A stretch of 64,000 nucleotides of DNA, from assembly GCA_026415435.1 (NCBI GenBank), contig JAOAHC010000040.1, positions 201,456 through 265,455 of the forward strand. The letters are read 5' to 3'. The translations under genes were made by a program, and so were the position numbers. This stretch comes from Clostridia bacterium (GTDB taxonomy: Bacteria > Bacillota > Clostridia > TANB77 > CAG-465). The notes beneath the pieces are model-generated. The model was not told where the DNA came from. It made no database searches and saw nothing but the letters and a program-made list of their open reading frames with translations. How positions within the stretch are numbered: position 1 is the first letter of the stretch; every line of letters begins with the position of its first letter. This document shows positions 30,700 through 40,046 of this stretch, piece by piece.

Positions 30700-31888
30700 T
30701 TATATTACGCTTTTTGCTTCAAAAATAGTTAAAACAGATTCTTTCATATAATCAAGAACTGTTTTTTTAGATATATTTTCTTCTAAAAATACATCTCTTG
30801 AATATATTTTTTCATCATCAATATATAACTCTATATTACCTACTTTTAAACCTTTATACATAGGCGGATTAATTACAGGCATAATTTGTTGTTTTGTATA
30901 AATACTATCATACTCCTCTTGAGTCAGGGGTAATATTAAATTATCATTTATCTGTTTTTCATAATAATCTATACTACCTTTATACACAGGAATATTTATA
31001 TACCAATTCATATAGCATGAAATATCCATAGGCTTATATCTTTGAAATGTACTATCTAGTACCTTTTTAGCATCTGCAAATCTATTTTGAGTAGTCTCAG
31101 CCCCAAGTATAACTGCTATAAGTCTAAAATCATTTCTAGTACCTGAAGCTATAAGGCAACGATTTGCTTGATTTGTAAAACCAGTTTTTACACCATCAAT
31201 ATAGTCATAAGTTCTAAGAAGCGCATTAGTATTATTTAATGTTTTGGTAAATGATCCAAAACTTACTGTTGCTTGAACTGTATTTACAATTTCATTTATG
31301 TATTTATTTTTAAGCGCATACCTTGATATAAGTGCCATATCATAAGCAGTTGAGTAGTGTTCCTCTGCATCAAGCCCATGCGGAGTTACAAAACTTGTAT
31401 CCTTTGCGCCAATTTGTAATGCTTTTTCAGTCATCATGCTAGCAAAATTTTCAACTGTTCCTCCGATATATGATGCAACCGTATAAGCACAATCATTTCC
31501 GAGATGGCAGCAACATTCCATAAAGTAATGCCCTTGCCGTTACTTTTTCCCCTTTTTTTAGTCCAACTTCTGAACCACCTTGCCAAGTTGCAGCAGCAGG
31601 CACCTCAATTAATTCATCCATATTACAGTTTTCCACTAACATTATTGATGTCATAACTTTAGTAAGTGACGCCATAGCACGTTTTTCATAAGCATTTTTT
31701 TCATATAGTACCCTACCAGTAGAAAAATCTATAACAACCCCTGAAGGCGATGAAATATCAACATAGGATTTATTTACAGCTCCAGCAAATATATTTACAC
31801 TAAAAGAGAAAAAGTACACAGAAATCATAACCAGTATAAAAGTTACTTTTACTATAGATACTTTTCTCCAGATATTATTTAGTTTCAT
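30700..31888 (-). CDS. dacF: D-Ala-D-Ala carboxypeptidase (DacF/PBP5 type), read through an apparent +1 frameshift
   Basis: A secreted peptidoglycan DD-carboxypeptidase (peptidase S11) with an N-terminal membrane segment. The nucleophile motif is SLTK (in RAMASLTKVM), the KTG motif is in DGVKTGFTNQ, and the middle motif should be SGN in LLPSGND. Zero frame reads CCA TCT CGG AAA TGA and stops there. Dropping the C at 31501 gives TCT GGA AAT GAT, exactly the SGN motif, and continues to a stop at 30700, about 395 residues, typical for DacF. This is the gene's only zero-frame CGG. Both halves are well conserved, so recent error or programmed shift is more likely than decay. Confidence 0.9.
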
Positions 31889-31948
31889 TTAGAACACCTC
31901 AGAACATTTTATGTTCATAAATTAATGTTATGAAATTTTTACAAGAAA

Positions 31949-31972
31949 AACACTTCAAATTTATGAAGTGTT
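31949..31972 (-). terminator. Terminator of the MerR/TipA gene
   Basis: AACACTTCA (31949-31957) pairs with its complement (31964-31972) around a six-base loop, followed on the minus strand by TTTTCTTGT. Confidence 0.65.
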
Positions 31973-31991
31973 ATAGGTGACTTATTATTTT

Positions 31992-32756
31992 TTATTGTTT
32001 TTTATTTGCACAATAATATTCAATCGCTTTACTTAAGTATTCTGCCAATCCTTCTTTTATATTTTCATAAAATTTAGTGAATCTCTCATCTTGTAAATAC
32101 ATTTGACCCAAACCAGCAAATATTTCTATTGTACAGTTATAGAAATTATCTGTTATATGCTGCCTATATGCGTCAACTAAATTTTGAATTTTAGGATCTT
32201 CAACTGGTTTATCCATATTTTCAACAATTTCTATCAAAATTTTACCACTATCTTCTTGTACTTGTTTCCATTTATTATTATCATAACTTGCTACTTTTTT
32301 ATTACACTCACTAACAACATCTTTATCATATTTTTGATTTACTTCATCTACGTACTGTTTTTGTAATTCATCTATTTCTTTCTTACTCATAACCTTAAAT
32401 TTATTTTCAATACTCATGTCTAAATTCATCTCCTTTCCATTAAGATATCCTTCAATTATATTTATCATATTATTTAGTCTATCCCTTTGCACAACTAACA
32501 TTTGTTTTTGATTACTCATGGCTTCCTTAACGTTATATTTAGGGCTATTTACTATTTTTATTATTTCATGTAATCTAAAACCAAGCTCTTTAAAAAACAG
32601 TATTTGCACTAATTTTTCTATATCATTTTCATTATATATTCTATATCCACTATCTGTTTTCTCACTTGGATTAAGTAATCCTATCTTATCATAATACTGT
32701 AAAGTCCTAATTGTAACACCAGAAATTTTCGAAACTTTATTTATTATATATTTCAT
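31992..32756 (-). CDS. MerR-family regulator with TipAS ligand domain
   Basis: A 254-residue TipAL-like protein. The N-terminal winged helix (ISGVTIRTLQYYDKIGLLNP, then GYRIY) is MerR type. A coiled dimer helix follows, then a C-terminal TipAS-type helical domain (EIFAGLGQMYLQDERFTKFYE) that in relatives binds thiopeptides or other drugs. The ATG at 32756 is chosen over a GTG four codons upstream because GGGTGAT spaces well. Its promoter has the MerR hallmark, a 19-base spacer holding a dyad, so it is probably self-regulated. No transporter or drug gene is adjacent. Confidence 0.9.
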   Translation of the reverse strand: MKYIINKVSKISGVTIRTLQYYDKIGLLNPSEKTDSGYRIYNENDIEKLVQILFFKELGFRLHEIIKIVNSPKYNVKEAMSNQKQMLVVQRDRLNNMINIIEGYLNGKEMNLDMSIENKFKVMSKKEIDELQKQYVDEVNQKYDKDVVSECNKKVASYDNNKWKQVQEDSGKILIEIVENMDKPVEDPKIQNLVDAYRQHITDNFYNCTIEIFAGLGQMYLQDERFTKFYENIKEGLAEYLSKAIEYYCANKKQ

Positions 32757-32774
32757 TTTATCACCCACATATAT

Positions 32775-32805
32775 ATTATATTTTATTACGCAACGTAATA
32801 GTCAA
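32775..32805 (-). promoter_or_regulatory. MerR-type promoter with operator dyad in a 19-bp spacer
   Basis: Read leftward: TTGACT (32805-32800), 19 bases, TATAAT (32780-32775). The spacer contains the perfect dyad ATTACG-N3-CGTAAT (32785-32799), the classic layout that MerR proteins untwist on activation. Confidence 0.92.
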
Positions 32806-32845
32806 TACTTTTTTAAGCATTTTTAATTTTTCAATTTTATATAAT

Positions 32846-32887
32846 AAATAAACAGCTGATATATATATGTTAATCAACTGTTTATTT
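32846..32887 (-). terminator. Terminator of ldhA
   Basis: A stem of 15 pairs (one G-U) between 32846-32860 and 32873-32887, just past the ldhA stop. The following tract is A/T-rich rather than pure T. Confidence 0.6.
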
Positions 32888-32898
32888 TTTGTAAAATA

Positions 32899-33894
32899 CT
32901 ACTTTTTCACTTCATTTTTACATTCATTTTTTTCAAATATCTCTTTTATATTCATAAAAGTGTCATTTGCAATTTTATTTAAAGCCTCAATGGTAAAGAA
33001 TGCTTGATGAGCAGTTATAACTACATTTGGCATTGATAGTAATACTGACAAATCTTCATCTCTTATATATGAATTAGACATGTCATTTAAGAAAAATTCT
33101 TCTTCATCTTCATAAACATCTAATCCAACTCCTCCTATTTTACCAGTAGATAGCATTTTTATTAAGTCATCTGAATCTATTAACTTTCCTCTACTAGTAT
33201 TTACTAGTATAACTCCTTGCTTCATTTTTTCCATACTCTCTTTATTTATAATTTTATTAGTTTCTTTAGTTAATGGACAATGAAGCGATATTATGTCTGA
33301 AGTTTGATATAGCTTATCTAAATCAACATACTCATATCCAAGCTCTAAACTAGCTTTTTCATCCTTATACAAATCATAAGCTATAACTTTAGCACCAAAC
33401 CCTTTCATTATCTTTATAAATACTTTCCCTATTTTTCCTGTTCCTATTACGCCTACTGTCTTACCATTTATATCAAAACCTAATAATCCATTAAGAGAAA
33501 AATTATATTTTTTTGTTCTTTGATAAGCCTTATATATTTTTCTATTTATATCAAGTAGTAATGCTGTTGCATGCTCTGCGACTGCATATGGTGAATATTC
33601 TGGAACTCTTACCAATCTTAATTCTGATGGCAAATGATCAACATCAACATTATTAAAACCTGCGCATCTAAGAGCTATTAATTTAACATTGTTATTTTTT
33701 AAAATACTCAATGTTTTTTCATCTATTTTATCATTCACAAATACACAAACCACATCAAAACCACTAGTTAAAGGAGCTGTTTCACTATTTAATTTGACCT
33801 CAAAATATGTTATATCATATCCATAATTTTTATTATATTCATCAAACAATTTCTTATCGTATTCCTTTGTATCGAAAAAAGCTATTTTAATCAT
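32899..33894 (-). CDS. ldhA: D-lactate dehydrogenase (D-2-hydroxyacid dehydrogenase)
   Basis: A 331-residue NAD-dependent enzyme interconverting pyruvate and D-lactate. It has the LdhA-like ALRCAGFNNVD segment, nucleotide-binding GTGKIGKVF, the catalytic arginine region VNTSRGKLID, LDVYEDE and the histidine in TAHQAFFT. The ATG at 33894 follows AGGAGG; an in-frame TTG two codons earlier is less likely. It probably disposes of reductant during fermentation. Single-gene unit. Confidence 0.93.
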   Translation of the reverse strand: MIKIAFFDTKEYDKKLFDEYNKNYGYDITYFEVKLNSETAPLTSGFDVVCVFVNDKIDEKTLSILKNNNVKLIALRCAGFNNVDVDHLPSELRLVRVPEYSPYAVAEHATALLLDINRKIYKAYQRTKKYNFSLNGLLGFDINGKTVGVIGTGKIGKVFIKIMKGFGAKVIAYDLYKDEKASLELGYEYVDLDKLYQTSDIISLHCPLTKETNKIINKESMEKMKQGVILVNTSRGKLIDSDDLIKMLSTGKIGGVGLDVYEDEEEFFLNDMSNSYIRDEDLSVLLSMPNVVITAHQAFFTIEALNKIANDTFMNIKEIFEKNECKNEVKK

Positions 33895-34088
33895 AAACAA
33901 AACCTCCTATTTTAAAAAATATTATACACCTATTATTTGAATTATTCAACAAATTTATCACACTATACTTTTAATATTGTCTAAAACAGTCATATTCTAA
34001 AACAAAATATTCTTTTTATTGTTATATATTACATTAGATGATAGAATGTAAAAAAACTTTATAACCACTAAATTAAGGAGGTTAAATT

Positions 34089-34607
34089 ATGAGTATCCAT
34101 ATAAACAAGGAACTTTCAAAAAACTATTTCAATATTGGAATATATTATAAGCAAAATATCTGTGCTGATGATGTTTTGTGTATATTGATACTATCATATG
34201 TTTACGATAATATCAATGTAATAATTTCAAGAAATATTGATACATTAAAACTATGTGATATTTGTCTACATTTAAAAATAATTGATTTTAATTCTATTTC
34301 AACTAATATACGATTAAATTCACAGCTTCTATGGCAAAAGCATGGTAATAAAATATGTGAAGATTTTTTCACTAAAGATAGTAATTCAATTTTTTTAAAT
34401 ATGAATAAAAAAATATCATATATATCTAATTCATATTTGAAATTTATAAAAGAATTTGTAACCATTGATAAGGAACCTTTTACAATTCAAAATGATTTAA
34501 TAGAAATCGTAGAAATAGCCCAAAAGATATTTGAAAGAATAATTTTTACTTGTATACAAAACTATGAACAAAAAAATGATTGTAAACTAAAAAAACGTAC
34601 TGTTTGA
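34089..34607 (+). CDS. Unknown 172-residue protein
   Basis: The ATG follows AAGGAGG by seven bases. The protein is Ile/Asn/Lys-rich and helical, with no signal peptide, clear membrane helix or recognised motif. Its TGA stop lies inside the left arm of the bidirectional terminator it shares with the convergent DUF2207 gene. No family recognised. It belongs to the set of plus-strand orphans in this window. Confidence 0.65.
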   Translation: MSIHINKELSKNYFNIGIYYKQNICADDVLCILILSYVYDNINVIISRNIDTLKLCDICLHLKIIDFNSISTNIRLNSQLLWQKHGNKICEDFFTKDSNSIFLNMNKKISYISNSYLKFIKEFVTIDKEPFTIQNDLIEIVEIAQKIFERIIFTCIQNYEQKNDCKLKKRTV

Positions 34608-34626
34608 TTTAATTCAAACAGTACGT
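34595..34626. terminator. Bidirectional terminator between 34089 gene and DUF2207 gene
   Basis: ACGTACTGTTTGA (34595-34607) pairs exactly with 34614-34626; A-run on the left and T-run on the right. The unshifted DUF2207 frame would not stop until 34614, inside this hairpin; the shifted frame stops at 34634, just before it. Confidence 0.9.
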
Positions 34627-34633
34627 TCTTTTA

Positions 34634-36533
34634 TTAAAAGGCTCCTCCACCGCCGCCTCCGGCCTCCACCGCCGCCAGAATAACCAGATGAAGCCATAGA
34701 ATTATTTATAGATGATGAGTATGTTGCAATATTAAGTATTGGATAAGTCATATATATACTTTCTTCTGTATATCCTTGTTTTATTAATTCTTCTTTAAAT
34801 TCTTTAGCTACTTTATCAGATATTCCAAATAAGCTTGCAAATACAAGATATTTACCCCACAATGCTATTTCAATAGGATATCTTTCTTTTATTAGACTAT
34901 AATCCTTTAAGTATTTTTTAAGTCCAATTAGTTCCTCATATCTAGGTACATACTCCTCTTTCAAAGAATATGCTGTAAATACTATAATCGTACATACTAC
35001 TAAATAAACTGTATAAAACATAAATGCAACCATAGTCATAGATATTTTAGAAGAAACATCTAGCGGCGATACAAAGAATATATTAATTAGCATTAATATT
35101 GATATTAGTATTGTACCTAGCATTCCTCTAATTTTTAAGCCTTTTGATGGCTTATTATATAATTCGCTTAAATATGATTTGTTAAGTTTTTGACAATCTT
35201 TATAAAATTTTGAATAAGCATAATAGTTAGATCCTATTTGTTTAAATCTCTCATTTAGTTCAATTTGTTTATTAGCTAATTGTTCTAACTGTTCATCAGT
35301 CTTACTTTTAGTATTAAATAATAGTTTAATAACTGAAATCTCATATTCATCTAAATTATTAAAATTACTATCACTTTCTAGTGTCATAAAATAGTCATAT
35401 TTGATTCCATAAATGGTAAGTTTAGTCTTTTTTCTTGAATCCATTTTAATATACTTTTTCTGTACTAAATCCAATATGGTAGCTAGTAATAATTTATTAT
35501 CTCTAAATGCCAGAGAATTACTATTTATCATAGAATATTTAGATAAAGAAAGCATATTCGGTATCTGAGTATAATAATCTAGTTTACCAGTTGATTTTTT
35601 ATACTTATTTGCATTTCTTACTGAAACTATTATAATATATATAAGATTTAATATTCCAAGTACAAATATTACAACAAAATAACTAATTGACCTATTATAC
35701 ATTTCCTTATCTTTAACTATTTTTTGTTCTTGTTTTTCTAGCTCGTTGTAATCATATTCCTCGTTAATTTTTTTAATATTATTTGTAGCTATATTCTCAG
35801 GCAAAACTATTCTCACATCCACAGCTGTTCCACTATATACATACTTAGCTCTAATTCTTATACCAGTATTAAAAATGTATTTTTCATATATATTTGAATA
35901 ACTATGTGCAAATACTTTTATTTTGTCTTGATCTAAAATTTTGTTCCAATTTACATTAATTTCTAAATTATCTATATCACATTTCCATCCTGTACCAACA
36001 AAATTCCAATACAGTTCTGTAGCATCATTATATGATATAACAGGATTTTTTAAGTCATATTCATATTTTATGTATTTATATGAATCAGATTTAACTGGAC
36101 TATATGCTTTTATAGTAACCTGACTTTTGTTATATTCTAAACTACATACATTATCCATTCCATTCGATAAAGTTGATTCATCCTTTTGTGTAGATAACGT
36201 CATATTAGAAAAACCAATATCAGAATTATATACTTTTATATTTTCAATAAAATTAGCTTGATATCTTGTAGAATTTGGTCTCATATCATTTTTGCTATTA
36301 CTAGTGGTATAACTATATAATATTTGTCTATATACTCCATTCATATCCTCATCAAACTTATATTTCAATTTTTCTACCACATGCAAGTCACCATTATCTT
36401 TTATATTTGCATCTATTGTGTAGTTTTCTATATTATAACCTTCACCATTTACTGCATGAATAGTAAATACTAAAATAAATGTAAGTATCACAGTAGCTAT
36501 AACCTTATATACTGTATAATTTGCTTTAATCAT
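34634..36533 (-). CDS. DUF2207 membrane protein, read through an apparent +1 frameshift at its C-terminus
   Basis: A DUF2207 family member: signal/anchor helix at the start, an extracellular beta domain (YTIDANIKDNGDLHVVEKLKY region), a membrane helix near residue 285, a cytoplasmic stretch, then two more helices around residues 470-520. These proteins usually end in a glycine run closing with GAF or similar. Zero frame gives GGC CGG AGG CGG CGG and an arginine-rich tail running into the terminator. Dropping the C at 34661 gives an unbroken glycine run, then Ala-Phe and TAA at 34634, 632 residues. Function of the family is unknown. Confidence 0.88.
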
Positions 36534-36774
36534 ATTACATCATCTTCTCTCTATATAATTTTTGCTTATTTTCTATAGCTTTATTACCAAATATACATAT
36601 AATGTATATTATAATTAATATATTCAAGATCTATATTAATATAATTATATAGAATAAATTAACTTATTTCAATTGTTTTATAATCTTTTATTTAAAATAT
36701 ATAAATACGTTATTAATTTTAACATCATATAACTTATTTTAATAGAATATATAGTAATGGATGGAGTGATTTAT

Positions 36775-37863
36775 TTGAATAAGTATAAAATTTGTGTATA
36801 TGCCATATGTAAAAATGAATCAAAATTTGTAGATAGATGGTTTGATTCTATGAAAGAAGCTGACCTAATAGTAGTTGCTGATACTGGTTCAACTGATGAT
36901 ACTATAGAAAAACTAGTACAAAAAGGAGTTATAGTCAAAAAAATAGATGTTAATCCATTTAGATTTGATATAGCAAGAAATATATCAATGGATATGATAC
37001 CTGAAGATGTTGATATTTGTGTCTGTACAGACATAGATGAATTTTTCGAACCTGGATGGAGAGAAAAATTAGAAAGATCTTGGAGAGAAAATACTACAAG
37101 AGTTAAATATTCTTATACCTGGAATTTCAACCCTGACGGAAGTCCTGGCTTAACATTTATTTATGAAAAAATCCATGCAAGAGATGGATTTAGATGGATA
37201 CATCCCGTACATGAGATTTTAGAATACAATGGTGTGAAACCAGATAATTACGCATGGTGTACTGACATACAATTAAACCATATGGCAGATCCTTCAAAAT
37301 CAAGAAAATTCTATCTTTCTTTACTTGAATTATCTGTTAATGAAGATCCAAGTGATGATAGGAATATGCACTACTTAGGTAGAGAATATATGTTTAATGA
37401 AATGTGGGATAAATGCATTGAAACGCTAACAAAACATCTCACTCTTGAGAAAGCCACATGGAAAGATGAAAGAAGTGCTTCAATGAGATATATTGCAAGA
37501 GCTTATACAGCAAAAAAGGATTTTATTGAAGCAAAAAGTTGGCTATTTAGGGCAATTGCGGAAGCCCCATATCTTAGGGAGCCTTATGTAGAATTAGCTA
37601 AACTATCAAATAGTCAAAATGATTTCGCATGTGCATATCACATGGTTGATAGTTGTATTAAAATAAAGGAAAAAGCTGTAACTTACATGAATGAAGCCTC
37701 TTCTTGGGACTATACTATCTATGACTTAGGTGCAATATGTAGTTATTATTTAGGTTTATATGAAAAAGCTTTAGAATATGCTCAAATTGCTATTGATATG
37801 AATCCAAATGATGAAAGGCTAAAATCAAACTATGAATTGATAAAATCTAAAATATATAAATAA
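36775..37863 (+). CDS. Family 2 glycosyltransferase with C-terminal TPR-like region
   Basis: A 362-residue protein. The N-terminal GT-A domain starts with KICVYAICKNES, has ADTGSTDDT and the metal-binding DIDEFF; IHARDGFRWIHPVHE follows. The second half is helical and TPR-like, ending with LGLYEKALEYAQIAIDMNPND. It probably transfers a sugar to an unknown acceptor in the cytoplasm. A TTG at 36775 is chosen because GGAGTG lies six bases upstream, while the in-frame ATG at 36757 has no ribosome site. It stands alone with a strong terminator. Confidence 0.85.
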   Translation: MNKYKICVYAICKNESKFVDRWFDSMKEADLIVVADTGSTDDTIEKLVQKGVIVKKIDVNPFRFDIARNISMDMIPEDVDICVCTDIDEFFEPGWREKLERSWRENTTRVKYSYTWNFNPDGSPGLTFIYEKIHARDGFRWIHPVHEILEYNGVKPDNYAWCTDIQLNHMADPSKSRKFYLSLLELSVNEDPSDDRNMHYLGREYMFNEMWDKCIETLTKHLTLEKATWKDERSASMRYIARAYTAKKDFIEAKSWLFRAIAEAPYLREPYVELAKLSNSQNDFACAYHMVDSCIKIKEKAVTYMNEASSWDYTIYDLGAICSYYLGLYEKALEYAQIAIDMNPNDERLKSNYELIKSKIYK

Positions 37864-37879
37864 TAAAGTAATAAAATAA

Positions 37880-37925
37880 AAATATAAGCTAGAGTAGATT
37901 ATTTTTACTACTCTAGCTTATATTT
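37880..37925. terminator. Bidirectional terminator
   Basis: A perfect 18-bp stem (37880-37897 with 37908-37925) between the convergent glycosyltransferase and cysteine-rich genes. Confidence 0.9.
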
Positions 37926-38176
37926 TAGTCACAACAAACATTTATGCATAAACACCAATATGTATAGCTTATATTACAGCACTTTGGTATACAACAACAA
38001 CACACACACTTTTTTGGACAACAACATATGGGTCTTTTGCAGCACCAAATATTATTATTTTCTGGACAACTACACCATCCACCTTCTGGTATATTACATG
38101 GATCTGGGCAATTACATTTTTCTGAAAAAAATTCATCATTTATTTTAGTATAAAGATTATATTCATTACATCTCAT
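37925..38176 (-). CDS. Very cysteine-rich 83-residue protein
   Basis: About 22 of 83 residues are cysteine, in runs such as CCC and CCCC and pairs separated by Pro, Lys or Trp. The ATG has an AGGAGGT site with good spacing, so expression is credible. There is no signal peptide. It could be a cross-linked spore-coat or exosporium component, or a metal-binding protein; the sequence alone does not decide. The opposite strand holds only a weak shadow frame. It ends at a bidirectional terminator. Confidence 0.75.
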   Translation of the reverse strand: MRCNEYNLYTKINDEFFSEKCNCPDPCNIPEGGWCSCPENNNIWCCKRPICCCPKKCVCCCCIPKCCNISYTYWCLCINVCCD

Positions 38177-38253
38177 TTTTTACCTCCTATTGTATATTTA
38201 AATTAACCTTATACTATATTATGAATTTTATCTCCTATTTGTCCTAAAAAAGA

Positions 38254-38279
38254 AAGATATAGATAAAAATCTACATCTT
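38254..38279 (-). terminator. Terminator of the RDD gene
   Basis: An 11-bp stem (38254-38264 with 38269-38279, one G-U pair) followed on the minus strand by TCTTTTTT. Confidence 0.7.
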
Positions 38280-38287
38280 AATTATTA

Positions 38288-38851
38288 CTATTTATTAACT
38301 ACAAGAGTACTTGCTACCATATCGTGAAGTGCTTGTTTTTTTTCTGTTAATCCAGCCATTATATATCCAATAAATAAAGTTATTGATGATAGTATCTTTG
38401 CAAAGTATCTTCCTGTAGCTCTTAGAAAAGATATTCTATTTCCATTTAAATCAACTACTTTTAATCCTATTGCAATTTTACCAACTGTTCCTTGATTAGA
38501 TGAACTTTCCATCAACGAAAAGTATAACCATCCTATAATTGTACCTAAAATATTTGAAGTACTTTCATTAATTCCATCTTGAGCAAAAAGTATTCCAAAA
38601 ATTATCCCTACTACAAACGAAATACCAAAAATCACAAATCCATCAATTATAAGAGCTACAAACCTTAACCAAAAACCAGCATATACATATTGAGGTGAAA
38701 AATCAAAACTCTTTTCAACTCCAACTTTTATTTCTACTTCTTCATTTGCTAGACTTTTATTTTCTTGAGCCATTGGATTTCCACAATGTGGACACGCAAG
38801 AGCATGTTCAGAAACATCTTGCCCGCATTCATTACATTTAATAAGCGCCAT
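38288..38851 (-). CDS. Zinc-ribbon plus RDD-family membrane protein
   Basis: A 187-residue protein. An N-terminal zinc ribbon (CNECG ... CPHCG, residues 6-24) is followed by an RDD domain with three predicted membrane helices; RDD arginine (FWLRFVALIIDGFVI) and aspartates are present. RDD proteins are of poorly defined function, some proposed as transporters. AGGTAA precedes the ATG. Single-gene unit with its own terminator. Confidence 0.85.
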   Translation of the reverse strand: MALIKCNECGQDVSEHALACPHCGNPMAQENKSLANEEVEIKVGVEKSFDFSPQYVYAGFWLRFVALIIDGFVIFGISFVVGIIFGILFAQDGINESTSNILGTIIGWLYFSLMESSSNQGTVGKIAIGLKVVDLNGNRISFLRATGRYFAKILSSITLFIGYIMAGLTEKKQALHDMVASTLVVNK

Positions 38852-38977
38852 ATATTACCTCCAATTTTCTACAATATACCATATAATATAATATATGTCA
38901 ATATATTATGAACAAAACTGCCAACAAGATTTTTAACTATTTGAATTACATTTCTATATACTTAATATATAATAAAA

Positions 38978-39011
38978 GAATGTTAATATTGCACTATCAA
39001 TATTAACATTC
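38978..39011 (-). terminator. Terminator of the 39019 gene
   Basis: Perfect 14-bp stem (38978-38991 with 38998-39011), followed on the minus strand by TTTTATTAT. Confidence 0.85.
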
Positions 39012-39018
39012 TCCTATT

Positions 39019-39816
39019 TTAACATTTATAAAAATCTAATACTAGCTTGTTAGCAAGCTTTTCAGCCACATTTCTACCGTTTGTTATAAAATATCCTTTC
39101 TCTTTATTGTACACTATTTTACATTCTTCCTGTGTTCTTTCAACTTTTTTTAAATAAGTATCTAAGAACTCAATTTTAGATGTTGGTATTACTAAATACC
39201 AGTCAGTTTTTTTAGGGACCTTCTGAATAATTATGAATTTCACTTCATCTTTTTTTATATTTTCACTATTATAAAAACACTGTAAAGGTACTGCCTCACG
39301 TATATGCGCTATACAATTTTTATTTTCATCAATGGCACGTTCTACCTCAAAAATAGCCTCATCCTTAGCAATTGCATGATGTATCTGCCTAGCTAGAAGC
39401 TGCTTTGCAAAACAAACTGCTTCTATAAATCTTTCATCCTCAATACCATGCTCTTTCCACGTTACATAAAAAGGACTGATAATTGGTTCCATACTGCCTT
39501 CGTCAACATATCTTATAAATTCTTGCATTATACTAGAAATTTTATGTGATTTAGTACTATTTACTAAAAATGTAGTAAGCAGAGCTGCTGCTGAATATTT
39601 ATCCCATATTTCTTTAAATGTTACATTTTCTCCTTCTTTAACATTAAAGTTTATTGCTTCTTTATAATCTTTTTCTGTATTCTTAGGTACTCTGGCAAGA
39701 GTCAATCCACACTGAGACGTCATGTCCAAAAGGGCTGCTATAAATACTTCTTTAGAATTAAAATCTCCCCGGTGAGTTACTACATATGGAAATATATAAT
39801 TGTTTACTAAAACCAT
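39019..39816 (-). CDS. MYG1/UPF0160-like protein with altered metal site
   Basis: A 265-residue protein that resembles the MYG1 family (DHH-like metal-dependent hydrolases). The N-terminal THRGDFNSKEV aligns with the family's THxGxFHxDE motif, and a late GYFITNGRN segment suits its C-terminal end. The usual metal-ligand His and Asp are replaced by Asn and Lys, so activity is doubtful. Codon 16 is CGG followed by GGA and sits inside this motif, so it is read in frame. Family assignment is from pattern only and is moderate. Confidence 0.5.
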   Translation of the reverse strand: MVLVNNYIFPYVVTHRGDFNSKEVFIAALLDMTSQCGLTLARVPKNTEKDYKEAINFNVKEGENVTFKEIWDKYSAAALLTTFLVNSTKSHKISSIMQEFIRYVDEGSMEPIISPFYVTWKEHGIEDERFIEAVCFAKQLLARQIHHAIAKDEAIFEVERAIDENKNCIAHIREAVPLQCFYNSENIKKDEVKFIIIQKVPKKTDWYLVIPTSKIEFLDTYLKKVERTQEECKIVYNKEKGYFITNGRNVAEKLANKLVLDFYKC

Positions 39817-40015
39817 GATTTCTCCCTTTTAATTGGTATTAGCTCAGCCCCAATCGGCCTTAATTTATAGTTACAATTTCCTTAATAAAAAATATTTTTA
39901 TAATTACAATATACCAAATTTTTCATAATTATATCATAATTATTATTGTTTGTCAATTTTTATGTTTACTTATATTGTACGTATTCTAATATATAGTAGA
40001 TGTTAATATATAAAT

Positions 40016-40045
40016 AAAAAAGGTAGTTTTTGAACTACCTTTTTT
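40016..40045 (-). terminator. Terminator of carD
   Basis: A 13-bp stem (40016-40028 with 40033-40045) of AAAAAAGGTAGTT type with matching T-run. Confidence 0.9.
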
Positions 40046-40046
40046 A

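Noticed and set aside
39840-39865. GC-rich patch upstream of the 39019 gene as a riboswitch
   Set aside because: No stable stem or known motif could be drawn from it.
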